In this document: piece by piece, positions 22,452 to 30,141 of the stretch
How positions within the stretch are numbered: the stretch's first letter is position 1
How the letters are laid out: the number at the start of each line of letters is the position of its first letter
NCBI RefSeq assembly: GCF_024519725.1
Contig: NZ_JALJRK010000039.1
Coordinates: 1-36,001, forward strand
Reading direction: 5' to 3'
Source of the DNA: Microvirga sp. Mcv34
GTDB lineage: Bacteria; Pseudomonadota; Alphaproteobacteria; Rhizobiales; Beijerinckiaceae
DNA length: 36,001 nucleotides
Notes under the pieces: generated by a model
What the model was told of the DNA's origin: nothing
What the model saw: only the letters and a program-made list of their open reading frames with translations
Database searches by the model: none
Program-made: the position numbers and the translations under genes

Positions 22452-23516
22452 GTGGAACAGCTCGCTCTGTTTTCGTTTCCGGAGCCACCGCCGCCTGTTG
22501 AGATTCTTGAGGAAAGCACATCGCTCTCTCGACCTGATTTCGCTGCGTACGATTACATCATCGTGGCGTTCAGTGGTGGCAAAGACAGTCTGGCATGCCT
22601 TCTCGTCATCATCGAAGAACTGACCGAAGCTGGTATTCCACTCGATAAAGTTGAGCTTTGGCACCACGATATCGATGGCCGAGAGGGATCGTCTCTCATG
22701 GATTGGCCAGCCACTCGCTCGTACTGCGAGGCCATCGCAAAAGCTTTCGGGCTCAAGCTCTATTTCTCATGGAAAGAAGGCGGATTTGAGCGCGAAATGT
22801 TGCGAGACAACGCGCCGACGGCCCGAAACATGTTCGAAACGCCTGATGGCATTCGCTATGCAGGAGGAACGTCGAGCAAGAATAACACGCGTCGTAAGTG
22901 GCCCCAGGTTAGCGCGGACTTAAGTGTTCGCTGGTGTTCGTCCTACCTCAAGATTGACGTGGCAAGTACCGCGATCAATAATCAGGATCGGTTTCTTTCA
23001 AAAAAGACCCTGTTTGTCACTGGTGAGCGCGCTCAAGAATCATCTGCGCGTGCCAATTACGCTACATTTGAACCACATCGGACGGACAGGCGCAATGGCA
23101 CTCGCAAAATGCGTCATGTGGATCACTGGCGGCCCATCCATGCCTGGAAGGAAGAAAAGGTCTGGGCCATCATCGAGAAATTCCGTGTGGCTCCGCATCC
23201 GGCCTACGACTCAGGCTTCTCGCGCGTGTCGTGCATGAACTGCATCTTCATGTCGTCCAACCAAGCCGCCACAATCCAAACGTTCGCACCAGAAAAGCTT
23301 GTGCCGGTTGCGGCATACGAACAGGAATTCGGCTGCACAATACATCGTACTCTCACCGTGATGGAACGCGCAGCCAAAGGGACACCGTATTCCTCGTCAT
23401 CGAAGGCTTCGATGGCCCGCTGCCTGTCCGAAAGCTTTGACGAACCCGTGATCCGTGCTCCCGGCCAATGGAAGCTGCCTGCAGGTGCCTTTGGCGAGTG
23501 TGCCGGCCCCACATGA
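22452..23516 (+). CDS. PAPS-reductase-like PP-loop enzyme (DndC/CysH family)
   Basis: PP-loop ATP-pyrophosphatase superfamily protein of 354 residues. SGGKDS (41-46) is the ATP-binding loop. Cys162 (SVRWCSSYLKID), Cys261 and Cys264 (RVSCMNCIF) and perhaps Cys295 could bind a [4Fe-4S] cluster, as in DndC and phage PAPS-reductase-like enzymes. Such proteins activate a substrate by adenylylation in sulfur chemistry; DndC inserts sulfur in the DNA backbone, but DndA, B, D and E are absent here. The GTG start has AGGAG at 22439-22443. The N-terminus is MEQLALF, which contains a very good beta-clamp-binding pentapeptide QLALF. The downstream gene overlaps by ATGA. Confidence 0.85.
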   Translation: MEQLALFSFPEPPPPVEILEESTSLSRPDFAAYDYIIVAFSGGKDSLACLLVIIEELTEAGIPLDKVELWHHDIDGREGSSLMDWPATRSYCEAIAKAFGLKLYFSWKEGGFEREMLRDNAPTARNMFETPDGIRYAGGTSSKNNTRRKWPQVSADLSVRWCSSYLKIDVASTAINNQDRFLSKKTLFVTGERAQESSARANYATFEPHRTDRRNGTRKMRHVDHWRPIHAWKEEKVWAIIEKFRVAPHPAYDSGFSRVSCMNCIFMSSNQAATIQTFAPEKLVPVAAYEQEFGCTIHRTLTVMERAAKGTPYSSSSKASMARCLSESFDEPVIRAPGQWKLPAGAFGECAGPT

Positions 23517-24151
23517 GATCTCACATGATCCGTATTCTCAAATCGTACATCGCTGTGATGTGCGGACCCGCTGGCATTGACCAGACCGTCGATGTCGAGG
23601 TCGAGAGCCTCAAGTCCAGTTCGATGCTCGACGACGCCGGCGACATCCTCCAAGCTGCACAGAAGAAGTGCGCTGCAACCGTCGTCGACTACGACAGCTT
23701 CACATCGGACAGCGAGTACCTGAACAAACTCGACGCCAGGAGCGCTGAGTATCACGTCGTCTCTATCCGAAAACCAGGTGAACCCGTTAGGTTCGCCTAC
23801 GAAGGTTATGTTGGTGAGAACGACGAGACAGTCTTCAGCGGTCCGGTTCTCGCGGTTGACGCCGACGAGGCCGACTTTGCCGCTCGCTGGGGGATCGCTC
23901 TTCAAGCGGGAACCCTAAAAGGGACCGCCTTCCTCGATCCAGACCTTTTTTCCGAGGCGCTAGAAGCCGTGGAGGTCGTCCGGTGCGACGAACACCCTGT
24001 CAGTCTCCCGGAACTCGTCAGCAGTGCCCGCGCCCTCATTTCTGCGCATGACCGCGGCGAGCCGACCTCTGACTTGATCGACGAACTCGCGGTTCTCACC
24101 GCTCTGGTCCCGGCCCAGACCGCAGGAGCCGGAGCTGCGGCAAAAGCCTGA
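23513..24151 (+). CDS. Hypothetical protein A of a diverged tandem pair
   Basis: A 212-residue protein of unknown family. The ATG at 23513 overlaps the upstream stop as ATGA, so translation is coupled; an ATG at 23525 is an alternative. It aligns with the next gene's product over about 170 residues: shared features are the IRKPGEPVRFAYEGYV stretch (compare FRKFGEAIRFAVEGEY) and a helix pattern ELVSSARALISAHDRGEP (compare SLADFLSAYNAGENVS). A stretch VEVVRCDEHPVSL matches AVIQCQPEPFSK. So the two are ancient paralogues. Role unknown; presence behind the PP-loop enzyme suggests a linked function. Confidence 0.65.
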   Translation: MRSHMIRILKSYIAVMCGPAGIDQTVDVEVESLKSSSMLDDAGDILQAAQKKCAATVVDYDSFTSDSEYLNKLDARSAEYHVVSIRKPGEPVRFAYEGYVGENDETVFSGPVLAVDADEADFAARWGIALQAGTLKGTAFLDPDLFSEALEAVEVVRCDEHPVSLPELVSSARALISAHDRGEPTSDLIDELAVLTALVPAQTAGAGAAAKA

Positions 24152-24188
24152 TCCTCTCCACGTATCCCTCTTCAGAACAAGGCCCGCA

Positions 24189-25064
24189 ATGACTGCTGCT
24201 CAACCCGATCTGTCAATTCGCCAATATGAAGTCACCTTTGAGGGGCACGATGCCCCGGTTGTTGTGGACCTGGAGGCTCCGGCCAGGCGCCTGATGATCG
24301 ACGATTTCCTGTTTGGAGTCGCGAAGGCCAGCGAGATTCTTGCCGCCTCTGGGGTCGACGCCGAGAGCCGCCTGATCACGGGTTTCCGGAAGTTCGGAGA
24401 AGCCATTCGCTTTGCCGTTGAGGGTGAGTATACAAACGATGGCACCCCGCCCACCTGGATCGACTATGTTTTCGCAACGGATGAGGAGTGCGCAGAGTTT
24501 CAGACCAAACTCGCCGTTGCCCTCAACGAGGGCTGGGATTTCAGCGACCTCCCGAGCCTGCGCAAGCACATGTTCCGGGTCGCAGTCATCCAATGCCAGC
24601 CGGAGCCTTTTTCCAAAGACGACATCTCGGCCTCACTCGCCGATTTCCTGTCGGCCTATAACGCCGGCGAGAATGTCTCCCGTCATATCTCCCACCTGAC
24701 CAAGATCGCAGAAACCTGCGGCCACAACATCTCAAAGGGCGGTTCCACCGCCCTGGTAGGCACCTTGGCTCCCAGGTTCGGCGAAGATGCGTTCAGAAGG
24801 ATCACTGAGGATCGCCTTCGTGCCATCGATTTTCGCCTCGTCGTGGAACGGTCCTCCGGCCGCCAGACGGTCACGAACCGGACAGGCGAGGGCGAAAACC
24901 CCACGGATGACAGTCAGGCCTATGCCCAGGTCCTGTGCGCCGCACCCAAGATGGTGCTCGCCATTCGGCGGGCCATCCCGTGGATCGAGGGGACGGGCAT
25001 CGCCGACAGTGACCCGCCCGAGTATCTCGCCCTGAAGTCGGCCCTCGACCAGGCAATCGGCTGA
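24189..25064 (+). CDS. Hypothetical protein B of a diverged tandem pair
   Basis: A 291-residue protein paralogous to the preceding gene product over residues 10-180 (FRKFGEAIRFAVEGEY and SLADFLSAYNAGENVS regions), plus an extra C-terminal 110 residues. The tail (QVLCAAPKMVLAIRRAIPWI then EYLALKSALDQAIG) resembles the AAPxxLxALxxxxxW...ARAAIAKA motif that ends many small phage proteins, which I recall but cannot check here. Starts 37 bases after its paralogue. Function unknown. Confidence 0.65.
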   Translation: MTAAQPDLSIRQYEVTFEGHDAPVVVDLEAPARRLMIDDFLFGVAKASEILAASGVDAESRLITGFRKFGEAIRFAVEGEYTNDGTPPTWIDYVFATDEECAEFQTKLAVALNEGWDFSDLPSLRKHMFRVAVIQCQPEPFSKDDISASLADFLSAYNAGENVSRHISHLTKIAETCGHNISKGGSTALVGTLAPRFGEDAFRRITEDRLRAIDFRLVVERSSGRQTVTNRTGEGENPTDDSQAYAQVLCAAPKMVLAIRRAIPWIEGTGIADSDPPEYLALKSALDQAIG

Positions 25065-25086
25065 AACCAGATCCCCGGAGGTCATC

Positions 25087-25488
25087 ATGAGTGCTGTTTC
25101 TCTCTTCTCGACGCCGGAACTCATCGAGGAATATGCCAAGCCGGATCAGGACATCTATGGAAACCCGATCCAAGTCGGCTCCACTGTTCGCTCCTTCAAT
25201 CTGGCGACTCTTCTCAACGATGGCCGCGTCTACGGGATGGATACCCGGATCACCGTCTCGAACAGGGTGGATTTCATTGAGGGGAAAGTGGTCGCTATCG
25301 GGGAGGTCGTACACGAAGGTTGCCCTCGCTATACGATCCAGATCACCCGTGAGTGCTACGGCGCCGAAGGTGTCGATACCTCCGACGTCTGCTATGGGAC
25401 CGGTCACCTGGTTTACCCGCCGCTCAACGGCACCCCGAAGTCTCTCGGAGGGGTCACCTTCGGGGTGGTAGCTATCAGCCCAGCGTAG
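25087..25488 (+). CDS. Hypothetical protein, last gene of operon
   Basis: A 133-residue protein with GGAGG at 25077-25081 giving a strong ribosome site. It looks beta-rich in the core (GSTVRSFNLATL, KVVAIGEVVHEG, RYTIQITREC) and may adopt a small barrel (SH3-like or KOW-like), with two cysteines (about Cys79 and Cys96) of unknown role. No family is known to me. It ends 23 bases before the bidirectional terminator at 25511-25539, closing the operon that starts at 20053. Confidence 0.65.
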   Translation: MSAVSLFSTPELIEEYAKPDQDIYGNPIQVGSTVRSFNLATLLNDGRVYGMDTRITVSNRVDFIEGKVVAIGEVVHEGCPRYTIQITRECYGAEGVDTSDVCYGTGHLVYPPLNGTPKSLGGVTFGVVAISPA

Positions 25489-25500
25489 GGGTAGTTCCGC

Positions 25501-25539
25501 CGAAAAAAGAAAAGCGCCCCTCCCAGATAGGGGCGCTTT
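25501..25539. terminator. Bidirectional terminator between operon and chemoreceptor gene
   Basis: AAAGCGCCCCT (25511-25521) pairs perfectly with AGGGGCGCTTT (25529-25539). On the minus strand it is followed by TTTTCTTTTTTCG, a strong T-run for the chemoreceptor gene; on the plus strand the T-run is short. Confidence 0.9.
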
Positions 25540-25622
25540 CCACTTTCGGATCACCGTGGGGGTGAGCCTTCCCGGCGCACGTCAATCCGCCGGCAGCGAT
25601 CATATAGCTGAGAAAGCTTGCC

Positions 25623-27320
25623 TTAGGCTGCCTTCACGCCCTGGAGGAATTGGCCGACCTCGTCGCCGAGGCTGTTGGAGTGGCGAGCCAGTTCCTGAGC
25701 CGCGCTCAAGACCTGGGAAGCCGCGGCCCCCGTCTCGCCCGCACCCCGGCGCACATCGCCGATGTTGCCGGTCACATGCTCGGTCCCACGGGCGGCCTCC
25801 TGGACGTTACGGGCGATCTCACCGGTGGCCGCGCCTTGCTCCTCCATGGCGGCCGCGATCGAAGTCGAGATCTGGGACATCTCCCCGATGGTCTGGGTGA
25901 TCGTCTGGATCGCCTGAACCGCCTCGCGGGTCGCCTGCTGTACCGAAGCAATCTGCTGCGAGATCTCGTCCGTGGCCTTCGCCGTTTGGTTGGCAAGCTC
26001 CTTCACCTCGGAAGCGACGACGGCAAAGCCCTTGCCCGCTTCACCGGCACGTGCCGCCTCAATAGTGGCGTTGAGCGCCAGTAGGTTTGTCTGACCTGCC
26101 ACCGAGTTGATCAGGGCGATAACATTGCCAATCTTCTCGGCCGTGGAGGCAAGCTGCTGAACGATGCTGTCAGTGCGCTGAGCATCCTGAACCGCACGCT
26201 CGGCAATCCGAGAGGACTGGGTTACCTGGGAGGCGATTTCCCGGATCGAGATCGACAGTTCCTCTGTGGCGGCGGCGACCGTCTGCACGTTGGCCGAGGT
26301 CTGCTCAGCCGCCGAGGCTGCGCTGACAGTCTGGCTGTTGGTCTGGTCCGCGATCGACGTCATGGTCTGGGCGGTCGCTTCCATTTCGGTCGCAGCGGAG
26401 GCCAGACCTTGGGTCATAGCCGAGACATTGCGCTCGAAATCCTTGGTCAACTGATCCAGGACCTGGGCGCGGCGCATCTTGGCTTCGTTTTCCGTCTCCT
26501 GCTCAGCGGCGAGACGGCGGGCCTCAATGGCGTTATCCTTGAAGACCTGAAGCGAGCGGGCCAACTGGCCGACTTCGTCCTTACGCTCGGTGCCAGTTAC
26601 CTCGACAGCCAGGTCACCTTCCGCAAGGCGTCCCATCGCGCCTGTCATCCGGGTCAAGGGGCGGACAATGCCCGAGATCACAATCGCTGCAATCAGGCCG
26701 ACAGCCAGAAGGATTCCGACCGCTGCCGAAAGGATCAGGTTCATTGAAGTTCGGCTGGCAAGCTCATCAGCTTCGGCCGCTGCTTTATCGACGGCCTTCG
26801 TATTTGCTTCGATGCGGGCGGTCAGGATGTCACGGAGCTTTCTGCGTACGTCACGACCCTCGCCGTTTGAGATCGTCAGAGCAGCCGCGTCGTTATCCTG
26901 AGCAGCGGCCGCTACGCTCTTGTCCATGTGACCGTAATAGGCGGTCAACATTGCCAGGATCTCCTCATTGACCTTACGGCGTTCAGCCGTACCAGAAAGA
27001 TCGACCAGCTCTTGCGCGTGCTGGAGAGACGCTTTCTTGTACTGCTGGTACACGCCCTCGGCGCTCTTGAGCCGGTCGGGTTCGCTGGCGCTGAAGAGGA
27101 TGAGGTTCTTCTCCTGGATGCTCGCCTCATTCACCTCTGCATTGATCTGCAGGATTTTCGACAGTCGCGCGAAGTCATCTTCGACCAAGGACTGCGTATT
27201 GTGGGCCATATTCAGGAGGCCGCGGTCCGCCATGATGATCAATCCGACGGTTACGGCAACGAAGATCGCAACAGGAATGGCGATTTTGGCTAGAAGCCTC
27301 AAATTATTCAGCAGTCTCAT
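25623..27320 (-). CDS. Methyl-accepting chemotaxis protein
   Basis: Membrane chemoreceptor of 565 residues. Transmembrane helix 1 at about 11-30, a periplasmic four-helix-bundle sensor (about 35-190), transmembrane helix 2 at 193-216, HAMP (217-270) and a signalling domain. The hairpin tip [20 protein letters not shown] (404-423) is conserved. The C-terminus ends FLQGVKAA and has no CheR-binding pentapeptide such as NWETF. Adaptation through methylation is possible at Glu/Gln sites but CheR docking is not. A four-helix-bundle sensor does not reveal the ligand. It is alone on the minus strand, ended by the terminator at 25501-25539. It can work with CheA and CheW from elsewhere in the genome. 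Confidence 0.95.
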   Translation of the reverse strand: MRLLNNLRLLAKIAIPVAIFVAVTVGLIIMADRGLLNMAHNTQSLVEDDFARLSKILQINAEVNEASIQEKNLILFSASEPDRLKSAEGVYQQYKKASLQHAQELVDLSGTAERRKVNEEILAMLTAYYGHMDKSVAAAAQDNDAAALTISNGEGRDVRRKLRDILTARIEANTKAVDKAAAEADELASRTSMNLILSAAVGILLAVGLIAAIVISGIVRPLTRMTGAMGRLAEGDLAVEVTGTERKDEVGQLARSLQVFKDNAIEARRLAAEQETENEAKMRRAQVLDQLTKDFERNVSAMTQGLASAATEMEATAQTMTSIADQTNSQTVSAASAAEQTSANVQTVAAATEELSISIREIASQVTQSSRIAERAVQDAQRTDSIVQQLASTAEKIGNVIALINSVAGQTNLLALNATIEAARAGEAGKGFAVVASEVKELANQTAKATDEISQQIASVQQATREAVQAIQTITQTIGEMSQISTSIAAAMEEQGAATGEIARNVQEAARGTEHVTGNIGDVRRGAGETGAAASQVLSAAQELARHSNSLGDEVGQFLQGVKAA

Positions 27321-27454
27321 CGTCTTTCACTGACCCGCCCGCATCGCCGCGAGAAGCGCACGCCCCCTGACGCGCATAAATCGGGTAGTGCAAAAATTCC
27401 TCATAGGGGTGAAGAATACCTTAAGAGTAAGAGCTATTCTTAGCTGAATAATTT
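27301..27454. repeat. 12-bp inverted repeat flanking the chemoreceptor promoter region
   Basis: AAATTATTCAGC at 27301-27312, inside the first codons of the chemoreceptor gene, is the exact reverse complement of GCTGAATAATTT at 27443-27454. The gap 27321-27566 is the divergent promoter region. An operator pair able to loop DNA is possible; chance is not excluded in this AT-rich gap. Confidence 0.35.
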
Positions 27455-27566
27455 CTCTACGTAGTTTCCCTTATCTGTAACTGAGCCGTTTCGGGTCTGA
27501 AGTTATAACCAGCTGCTCATGTTTCTACATGAACTATTCCATTATGCCCCCCAGAAAGGATTAAGG

Positions 27567-27902
27567 ATGCGCAGGCTCAACTACGATACGCTGAACATCA
27601 TCCTTGCTGTGCAGCGTCTCCGCAACTTCATGATTGCCGATAGCGCCATCCGCGAAGCCGCCGGCCAGGAGGCTCCAAGCTGGTTCAAGTCGGCCGAGTC
27701 CTATTATTCCGAGATCCCGGATTGCGTAATGAAGGTGGCAGGCCTGCATAAAAACCGCAGCGACTTCGAGAAGGTCCTGAACTTCCAGGTCACAGACGAG
27801 ATGCTGAAGACGAACCACAACCAGCTGTCGCAGTTCGAATTCCCGGCTGACGATCGCGAAGAGTACCGTGCCGAGGCGGGAGTAGTCGCAATCCCATCAT
27901 GA
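27567..27902 (+). CDS. Hypothetical protein, 111 residues
   Basis: Unknown small helical protein beginning MRRLNYDTLNIILAVQRLRNF. AAGGATTAAGG just before the ATG at 27567 is a good ribosome site. It is rich in charged helices (SAESYYSEIPDCVMKVAGLHKN). It ends with ATGA overlapped by the next gene's start, so both are coupled. Not recognisable as a known regulator. Confidence 0.65.
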   Translation: MRRLNYDTLNIILAVQRLRNFMIADSAIREAAGQEAPSWFKSAESYYSEIPDCVMKVAGLHKNRSDFEKVLNFQVTDEMLKTNHNQLSQFEFPADDREEYRAEAGVVAIPS

Positions 27903-28270
27903 CCCGTGCCCACGACATCAAGGCGCCCGACGGCTACCTGCTTGGCGGCCTTCGGCGTGTCCGGAGCGATGGTACCATCCTCTTCCAGCGCGGGTGGTGG
28001 AAGGCTCCTGCCGAGTGGATCGGCAAGGAAGTGTGGGTACACGAGGATGAACTGGGAAGTCCTGGCATGCGCGACCGAGAAGTGATTATCCGGGCCGCTC
28101 CTCCCGGCATATACATCGCGACCGCCATCCTCGAGGGCGTTGCTATCGTCTGCCGCCGCACCGATCGGCCGGACGCGAAACTCGGATGGCGCGATCCCGT
28201 CAAACTGGCGTGGGCGAACCGGAATAACAAGGTTCCCACGCCTCAAGCTGGATCGGCAGACACTCAGTAA
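27899..28270 (+). CDS. Hypothetical protein, 123 residues
   Basis: A basic 123-residue protein of unknown family, start ATG overlapping the preceding stop as ATGA. Visible strands include GGLRRVRSDGTILFQRGWW and REVIIRAAPPGIYIATAILE. Probably a small beta-rich domain. It may bind nucleic acid, but only its arginine content suggests this. Confidence 0.6.
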   Translation: MTRAHDIKAPDGYLLGGLRRVRSDGTILFQRGWWKAPAEWIGKEVWVHEDELGSPGMRDREVIIRAAPPGIYIATAILEGVAIVCRRTDRPDAKLGWRDPVKLAWANRNNKVPTPQAGSADTQ

Positions 28271-28323
28271 AGACCGAGCTCTGGATTCTTGGACTGGCGA
28301 AATCAGTCAAGGATCCCCAAAAG

Positions 28324-28698
28324 ATGATTCAGCATGGCACGGCCCCTTTCCTGGAATGCTCCAGCCGCGGAGATCGCCGCTTCAGTGCCTTCGCGGCGCG
28401 GATCAAGGGCCGTGGAAACAGGTCCATTGAAGAGATCTATCAGGCCGCAAAACGGTTCGAAGACGGCTCGACAGGCCTGACTTGGCGCGAGGCCAAAGGC
28501 AAGCGAGCGGTCAATGCCGACGAGGTGAGGGCTCTCTACTCGGTGCTCTGGGATGAATACATCGCTGAGAACCCGCACCTCTTGCCGATCCTTACATCCG
28601 CAACCGGCCTGCAGGACCTGTTCGGTCAGGCCGGTCACGCCTGCCAGGCAACCGAGCTCTGGCGCATCCGCTGCGCCGCGCTTTGCATCCCCACATAA
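28324..28698 (+). CDS. Widely conserved plasmid/phage protein, NADAR-like pattern
   Basis: A 124-residue protein of a type I recall from many proteobacterial plasmids and phages. It begins with APFLECSSRGDRRFSAFAAR and continues IKGRGNRSIEEIYQAAKRF, then WREAKGKRAVN, then ALYSVLWDEYIAENPHLL, and ends with GHACQATELWRIRC. The EIYQAAK ... ENPHLL ... LQDLF ... ELW order is reminiscent of the NADAR fold (ADP-ribose or ribose-nitrogen chemistry), but this is a weak resemblance. It has no membrane or signal part. Confidence 0.7.
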   Translation: MIQHGTAPFLECSSRGDRRFSAFAARIKGRGNRSIEEIYQAAKRFEDGSTGLTWREAKGKRAVNADEVRALYSVLWDEYIAENPHLLPILTSATGLQDLFGQAGHACQATELWRIRCAALCIPT

Positions 28699-28711
28699 GA
28701 CAGAGGTTAAC

Positions 28712-29017
28712 ATGGCCGACCTTCCCGCTCTCTCATCGATGGCCAGGAAAGCCCTCGAGGTGCTTAAAGAGGGCGGGGAGTTCCGCTATGCGCTCGAAAT
28801 GAGCAGCTACACCAGGCGGGAGCAGTTCAAAGCACGCCTCAAGACCGCTTCCGGCCGGACATTTCGCGGCATCGGCATTAGCACGATGTATGAACTGAAG
28901 GGACACGGACTGATCGTGCCCGCAAACAGTACATCGGTATCCACCTATTACCGCTTGAATCCATCGCTCCACAGTAATCATGCAAGCGAGATCAACAATT
29001 GTGAGTCTCAGGGGTAG
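28712..29017 (+). CDS. Hypothetical protein, possible winged helix
   Basis: A 101-residue protein. GAGG at 28702-28705 serves as ribosome site before ATG 28712. Residues 5-70 (LSSMARKALEVLKEGGEFRY then TMYELKGHGLIV) resemble a winged-helix pattern with a wing near GLIVPANSTSVSTYYRL. No specific family is assigned. It follows the NADAR-like gene by 13 bases, so probably the same transcript. Confidence 0.55.
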   Translation: MADLPALSSMARKALEVLKEGGEFRYALEMSSYTRREQFKARLKTASGRTFRGIGISTMYELKGHGLIVPANSTSVSTYYRLNPSLHSNHASEINNCESQG

Positions 29018-29098
29018 TCGAAACTCACGAATTCTGGTATTGAAGCTGCCCCGCGGATCTTCCGCCCGGTTCACAGCCACAGCCAGAGGAGGCGTTAC

Positions 29099-29221
29099 AT
29101 GTCTATGCGACTTTGCACGTACGAACGCGCCGCTCTCCTCGTCATGACTCTTGCTGCTGGTGGCTCCCATGAAACCGACCGTATTCCCTCTGCCCTTGGT
29201 AGGGTTTGCATTCCGCTTTGA
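29099..29221 (+). CDS. Possible 40-residue small protein
   Basis: ATG at 29099 follows a strong ribosome site GAGGAGG (29087-29093). The 40 residues (MSMRLCTYERAALLVMTLAA and onward) include a short hydrophobic stretch. It overlaps the next small ORF by 53 bases in another frame. It may be real or a leader ORF that couples translation of the next. Confidence 0.35.
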   Translation: MSMRLCTYERAALLVMTLAAGGSHETDRIPSALGRVCIPL

Positions 29222-29360
29222 GTTCATTCGCGTTCCGCGCAAGCCCGCGAACGATCACAAGCAGCCCGTACTGACCTTCGAGTTCATCGAGGCGCTGAAA
29301 CGGGATGTGAGCCCTCATATTCTACGTGACATTGGCGTCGACAGAAGCCGGACCGATTAG
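29169..29360 (+). CDS. Small protein with DUF1127-like tail
   Basis: A 63-residue ORF from ATG 29169. The last part (ALKRDVSPHILRDIGVDRSR) resembles the C-terminus of DUF1127 (YjiS-like) small proteins, in which RDIGL/V followed by basic residues is typical. The N-terminus is hydrophobic and proline rich. The start lacks its own ribosome site and may depend on the overlapping ORF at 29099. Tentative. Confidence 0.35.
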   Translation: MKPTVFPLPLVGFAFRFEFIRVPRKPANDHKQPVLTFEFIEALKRDVSPHILRDIGVDRSRTD

Positions 29361-29546
29361 AGGTTCGGCTGAATTGTCTTCTTCAAGGATCTCGCTCGCG
29401 ACTGATCGTGTGCGTCGCCACACATCGGCACGCAGCTTCTATGTCTACTTAGATCTTGCGATGCCGGAACACATCGCAAGCGCCCTGGCGGGAGGTCTGG
29501 TGCTCAGCCTCCTGCCGGGGCAATTCTGTTTATGCACAGCCTGATG

Positions 29547-29575
29547 TTGAACCGACGAGGCACTTGGCGTATTAT
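29547..29575 (+). promoter_or_regulatory. Strong sigma70-type promoter in noncoding region
   Basis: TTGAAC (29547-29552) and TATTAT (29570-29575) with a 17-base spacer. No protein-coding gene follows; a terminator ends about 80 bases downstream. Confidence 0.6.
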
Positions 29576-29581
29576 CTTGCC

Positions 29582-29660
29582 GTGGTGTTGCAACCGGCAT
29601 CACAACAATTCGCCCTGACAGTGAGCTCCGCACGGCTAACTCTGTCAGGGCGTTTTCGTT
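29582..29660 (+). ncRNA. Candidate small RNA 1
   Basis: A transcript from the promoter at 29547-29575 would start near 29582 and end at a strong terminator: CGCCCTGACAG (29611-29621) pairs perfectly with CTGTCAGGGCG (29642-29652), then TTTTCGTTT. The 20-base terminator loop holds GAGCTCCGC. The 5' part can form a short stem TGTTG/CAACA. No open reading frame fits. Length about 78 nucleotides, typical of bacterial trans-acting small RNAs. No homologue is identified. Confidence 0.5.
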
Positions 29661-29661
29661 T

Positions 29662-29699
29662 GAAGATACGTTGACGCGATGTTTGCGCGTTCTATCTTC
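29662..29699 (+). repeat. Hairpin between the two candidate small RNAs
   Basis: GAAGATA (29662-29668) pairs with TATCTTC (29693-29699), with an inner stem ACGCG/CGCGT (29674-29678 and 29686-29690). It overlaps a second possible promoter, TTGACG (29671-29676) and TATCTT (29693-29698), spacer 16. It could also be a structured part of one longer RNA. Confidence 0.4.
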
Positions 29700-29704
29700 T
29701 AAGT

Positions 29705-29780
29705 CATGGTCTCTCCCTAAGTTGACCTCGAGCGCCTTGGTTGGGGTTTCAAGACAGCACCTCCGCCAAGGCGTTTTCGT
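29705..29780 (+). ncRNA. Candidate small RNA 2
   Basis: Downstream of the second possible promoter, a terminator-like hairpin CGCCTTGG (29733-29740) / CCAAGGCG (29766-29773) is followed by TTTTCGT. The 25-base loop contains CACCTCC, an anti-Shine-Dalgarno-like sequence. Both terminators share the 11 bases GGCGTTTTCGT. No gene between 29361 and 29904 explains these structures. Confidence 0.4.
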
Positions 29781-29904
29781 ATCAGCTGCTCGGATCAGCG
29801 GCGTCACGGCAATTCCCCCAGTTTCGAAAAGATGCTCGTTCCAGAGATGTGGATCTCGGACAGGGCCTGCGTTTGCATCCACGATCCGATAAGGAGGACC
29901 GTTC

Positions 29905-30111
29905 TTGACACACTACGCCAACACCAGTCTCCGCCTTCTGGAGAAGGCGACCACGAAGGCGAATACGGAATTCTCGCCCTGGTGGCAGGCACTCAACTCG
30001 GAGCTCGGCAAGCGCAACAAGCCCGAAGCCCTGTTTGGAGACGCCCGCGATTACTACGAGATGGGCCACTCACCTGAAACCGCTGCGGACGACATCGCGG
30101 CTCAGGACTGA
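29905..30111 (+). CDS. Small hypothetical protein, TTG start
   Basis: A 68-residue protein whose TTG start at 29905 is set by an excellent ribosome site AAGGAGG (29891-29897) seven bases upstream. It looks helical and polar (LRLLEKATTKANTEFSPWW then ALNSELGKRNKPEALFGD). It ends with an acidic stretch ETAADDIAAQD. A strong terminator follows, so it is probably transcribed alone or with the small RNA region. Function unknown. Confidence 0.7.
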   Translation: MTHYANTSLRLLEKATTKANTEFSPWWQALNSELGKRNKPEALFGDARDYYEMGHSPETAADDIAAQD

Positions 30112-30141
30112 TCTTCGGGCACTAAAGGCCAAGTTTTCATG

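Noticed and set aside
29456..29892. Short plus- and minus-strand open frames in the small RNA region
   Set aside because: They lack ribosome sites, cross terminator hairpins and show no conserved-looking sequence.
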